Origin: Longimicrobiales bacterium
GTDB lineage: Bacteria > Gemmatimonadota > Gemmatimonadetes > Longimicrobiales > Gaopeijiaceae
Length of the DNA: 64,000 bases
NCBI GenBank assembly: GCA_958296005.1
Contig: CATQHQ010000001.1
Coordinates: 1,070,134 to 1,134,133 of the forward strand
Direction: 5' to 3'
The number at the start of each line of letters is the position of its first letter. The stretch's first letter is position 1. Positions 63,850 to 64,000 of this stretch are shown one piece after another. The notes beneath the pieces were generated by a model that made no database searches, had not been told where the DNA came from, and worked only from the letters and a program-made list of their open reading frames with translations. The position numbers and the translations under genes were made by a program.

Positions 63850-64000
63850 GTGAACGAGGAGCTCCTGAAGGCGATCGTGACGATCGCCGCGGGCGCTTTG
63901 ACGGGCGGACTCACCAACACGGTCGCGATCTGGATGCTCTTCCACCCGATCAAGCCTCCCGCCGTCCTGGGCCGACCGATCCGCCTGCTTCAGGGCGCCA
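63850..64000 (+). CDS. DUF445 family membrane protein, truncated by the window edge
   Basis: A GTG at 63850, 4 nt after the previous stop, opens VNEELLKAIVTIAAGALTGG followed by LTNTVAIWMLFHPIKPP. The TGGxTN-VAxWMLFHP pattern is the N-terminal hallmark of DUF445 membrane proteins. Only 50 residues are visible. Function unknown. Confidence 0.75.
   Translation, partial: MNEELLKAIVTIAAGALTGGLTNTVAIWMLFHPIKPPAVLGRPIRLLQGA

Overview
The window is a GC-rich, gene-dense bacterial chromosome segment. Genes are packed with many 4-nt stop/start overlaps (GTGA or ATGA). The mix of genes (B-family haem-copper oxidase-like complex with a SCO protein, single-subunit SdhC, secreted S9 peptidase, NTP/NDP-exchanger-like carriers, membrane MutS-like ATPase) suggests a Gemmatimonadota-like bacterium, possibly marine or host-associated. 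That assignment is inference: no rRNA or ribosomal protein gene is present.

Region 1 (1-22.7 kb) is a defence island. An almost complete DISARM operon runs on the minus strand: drmD, a small winged-helix-like gene, drmMI, an unknown 251-aa gene, a RecF-like AAA ATPase, a wrecked DUF4276 gene, drmA and drmB. A 5-cytosine methyltransferase follows, overlapping a GHKL-ATPase/PD-(D/E)XK nuclease that runs off the left edge. drmC is not seen. Upstream of drmD lies what I read as the remains of a second DISARM operon: a 93-bp copy of the drmD leader, a frameshifted drmMI 3' tail, a second intact AAA ATPase gene, and a DUF4276 start fused to a transposase remnant. A divergent XRE/ImmA-IrrE regulator with a good sigma70-type promoter closes the island against sdhB.

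Region 2 (22.6-32.3 kb) is respiratory. It holds sdhB-sdhA-sdhC, a SCO/SenC protein, haem-copper subunits I and II, a small membrane protein, and an Rrf2 regulator. Divergent from these are a cytochrome b-ferredoxin-MvhD fusion and a small exported protein. Subunit I clearly belongs to the ba3-like B family, but the active-site tyrosine of HxxxY is replaced by glutamine. That points to nitric oxide reduction rather than oxygen reduction. A 27-bp palindrome between the divergent units is a strong operator candidate.

Region 3 (32.3-45.4 kb) is mostly chromosomal: an OLD/GajA-like ATPase-TOPRIM gene, a membrane MutS-like ATPase, a lipoprotein amidohydrolase, an S9 peptidase, two divergent nucleotide-exchanger-like carriers, a glutaryl-CoA dehydrogenase-like enzyme, a small zinc-ribbon membrane protein, an isocitrate/isopropylmalate dehydrogenase family enzyme, and MsrB.

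Region 4 (45.4-52.3 kb) is a second accessory patch: a VapBC-like pair with a palindromic operator, a 261-bp tandem duplication carrying four palindromes, a Fic protein, and a 1496-aa sacsin-like ATPase/helicase of visibly lower GC.

Region 5 (52.3-64 kb) is a tightly overlapped phosphate operon: LeuA-like synthase, phoB, a single ORF fusing PhoR to PstS, pstC, pstA, pstB, phoU and a FabG-like reductase. A sugar nucleotidyltransferase lies upstream. Two proteins of unknown function and the start of a DUF445 membrane protein close the window.
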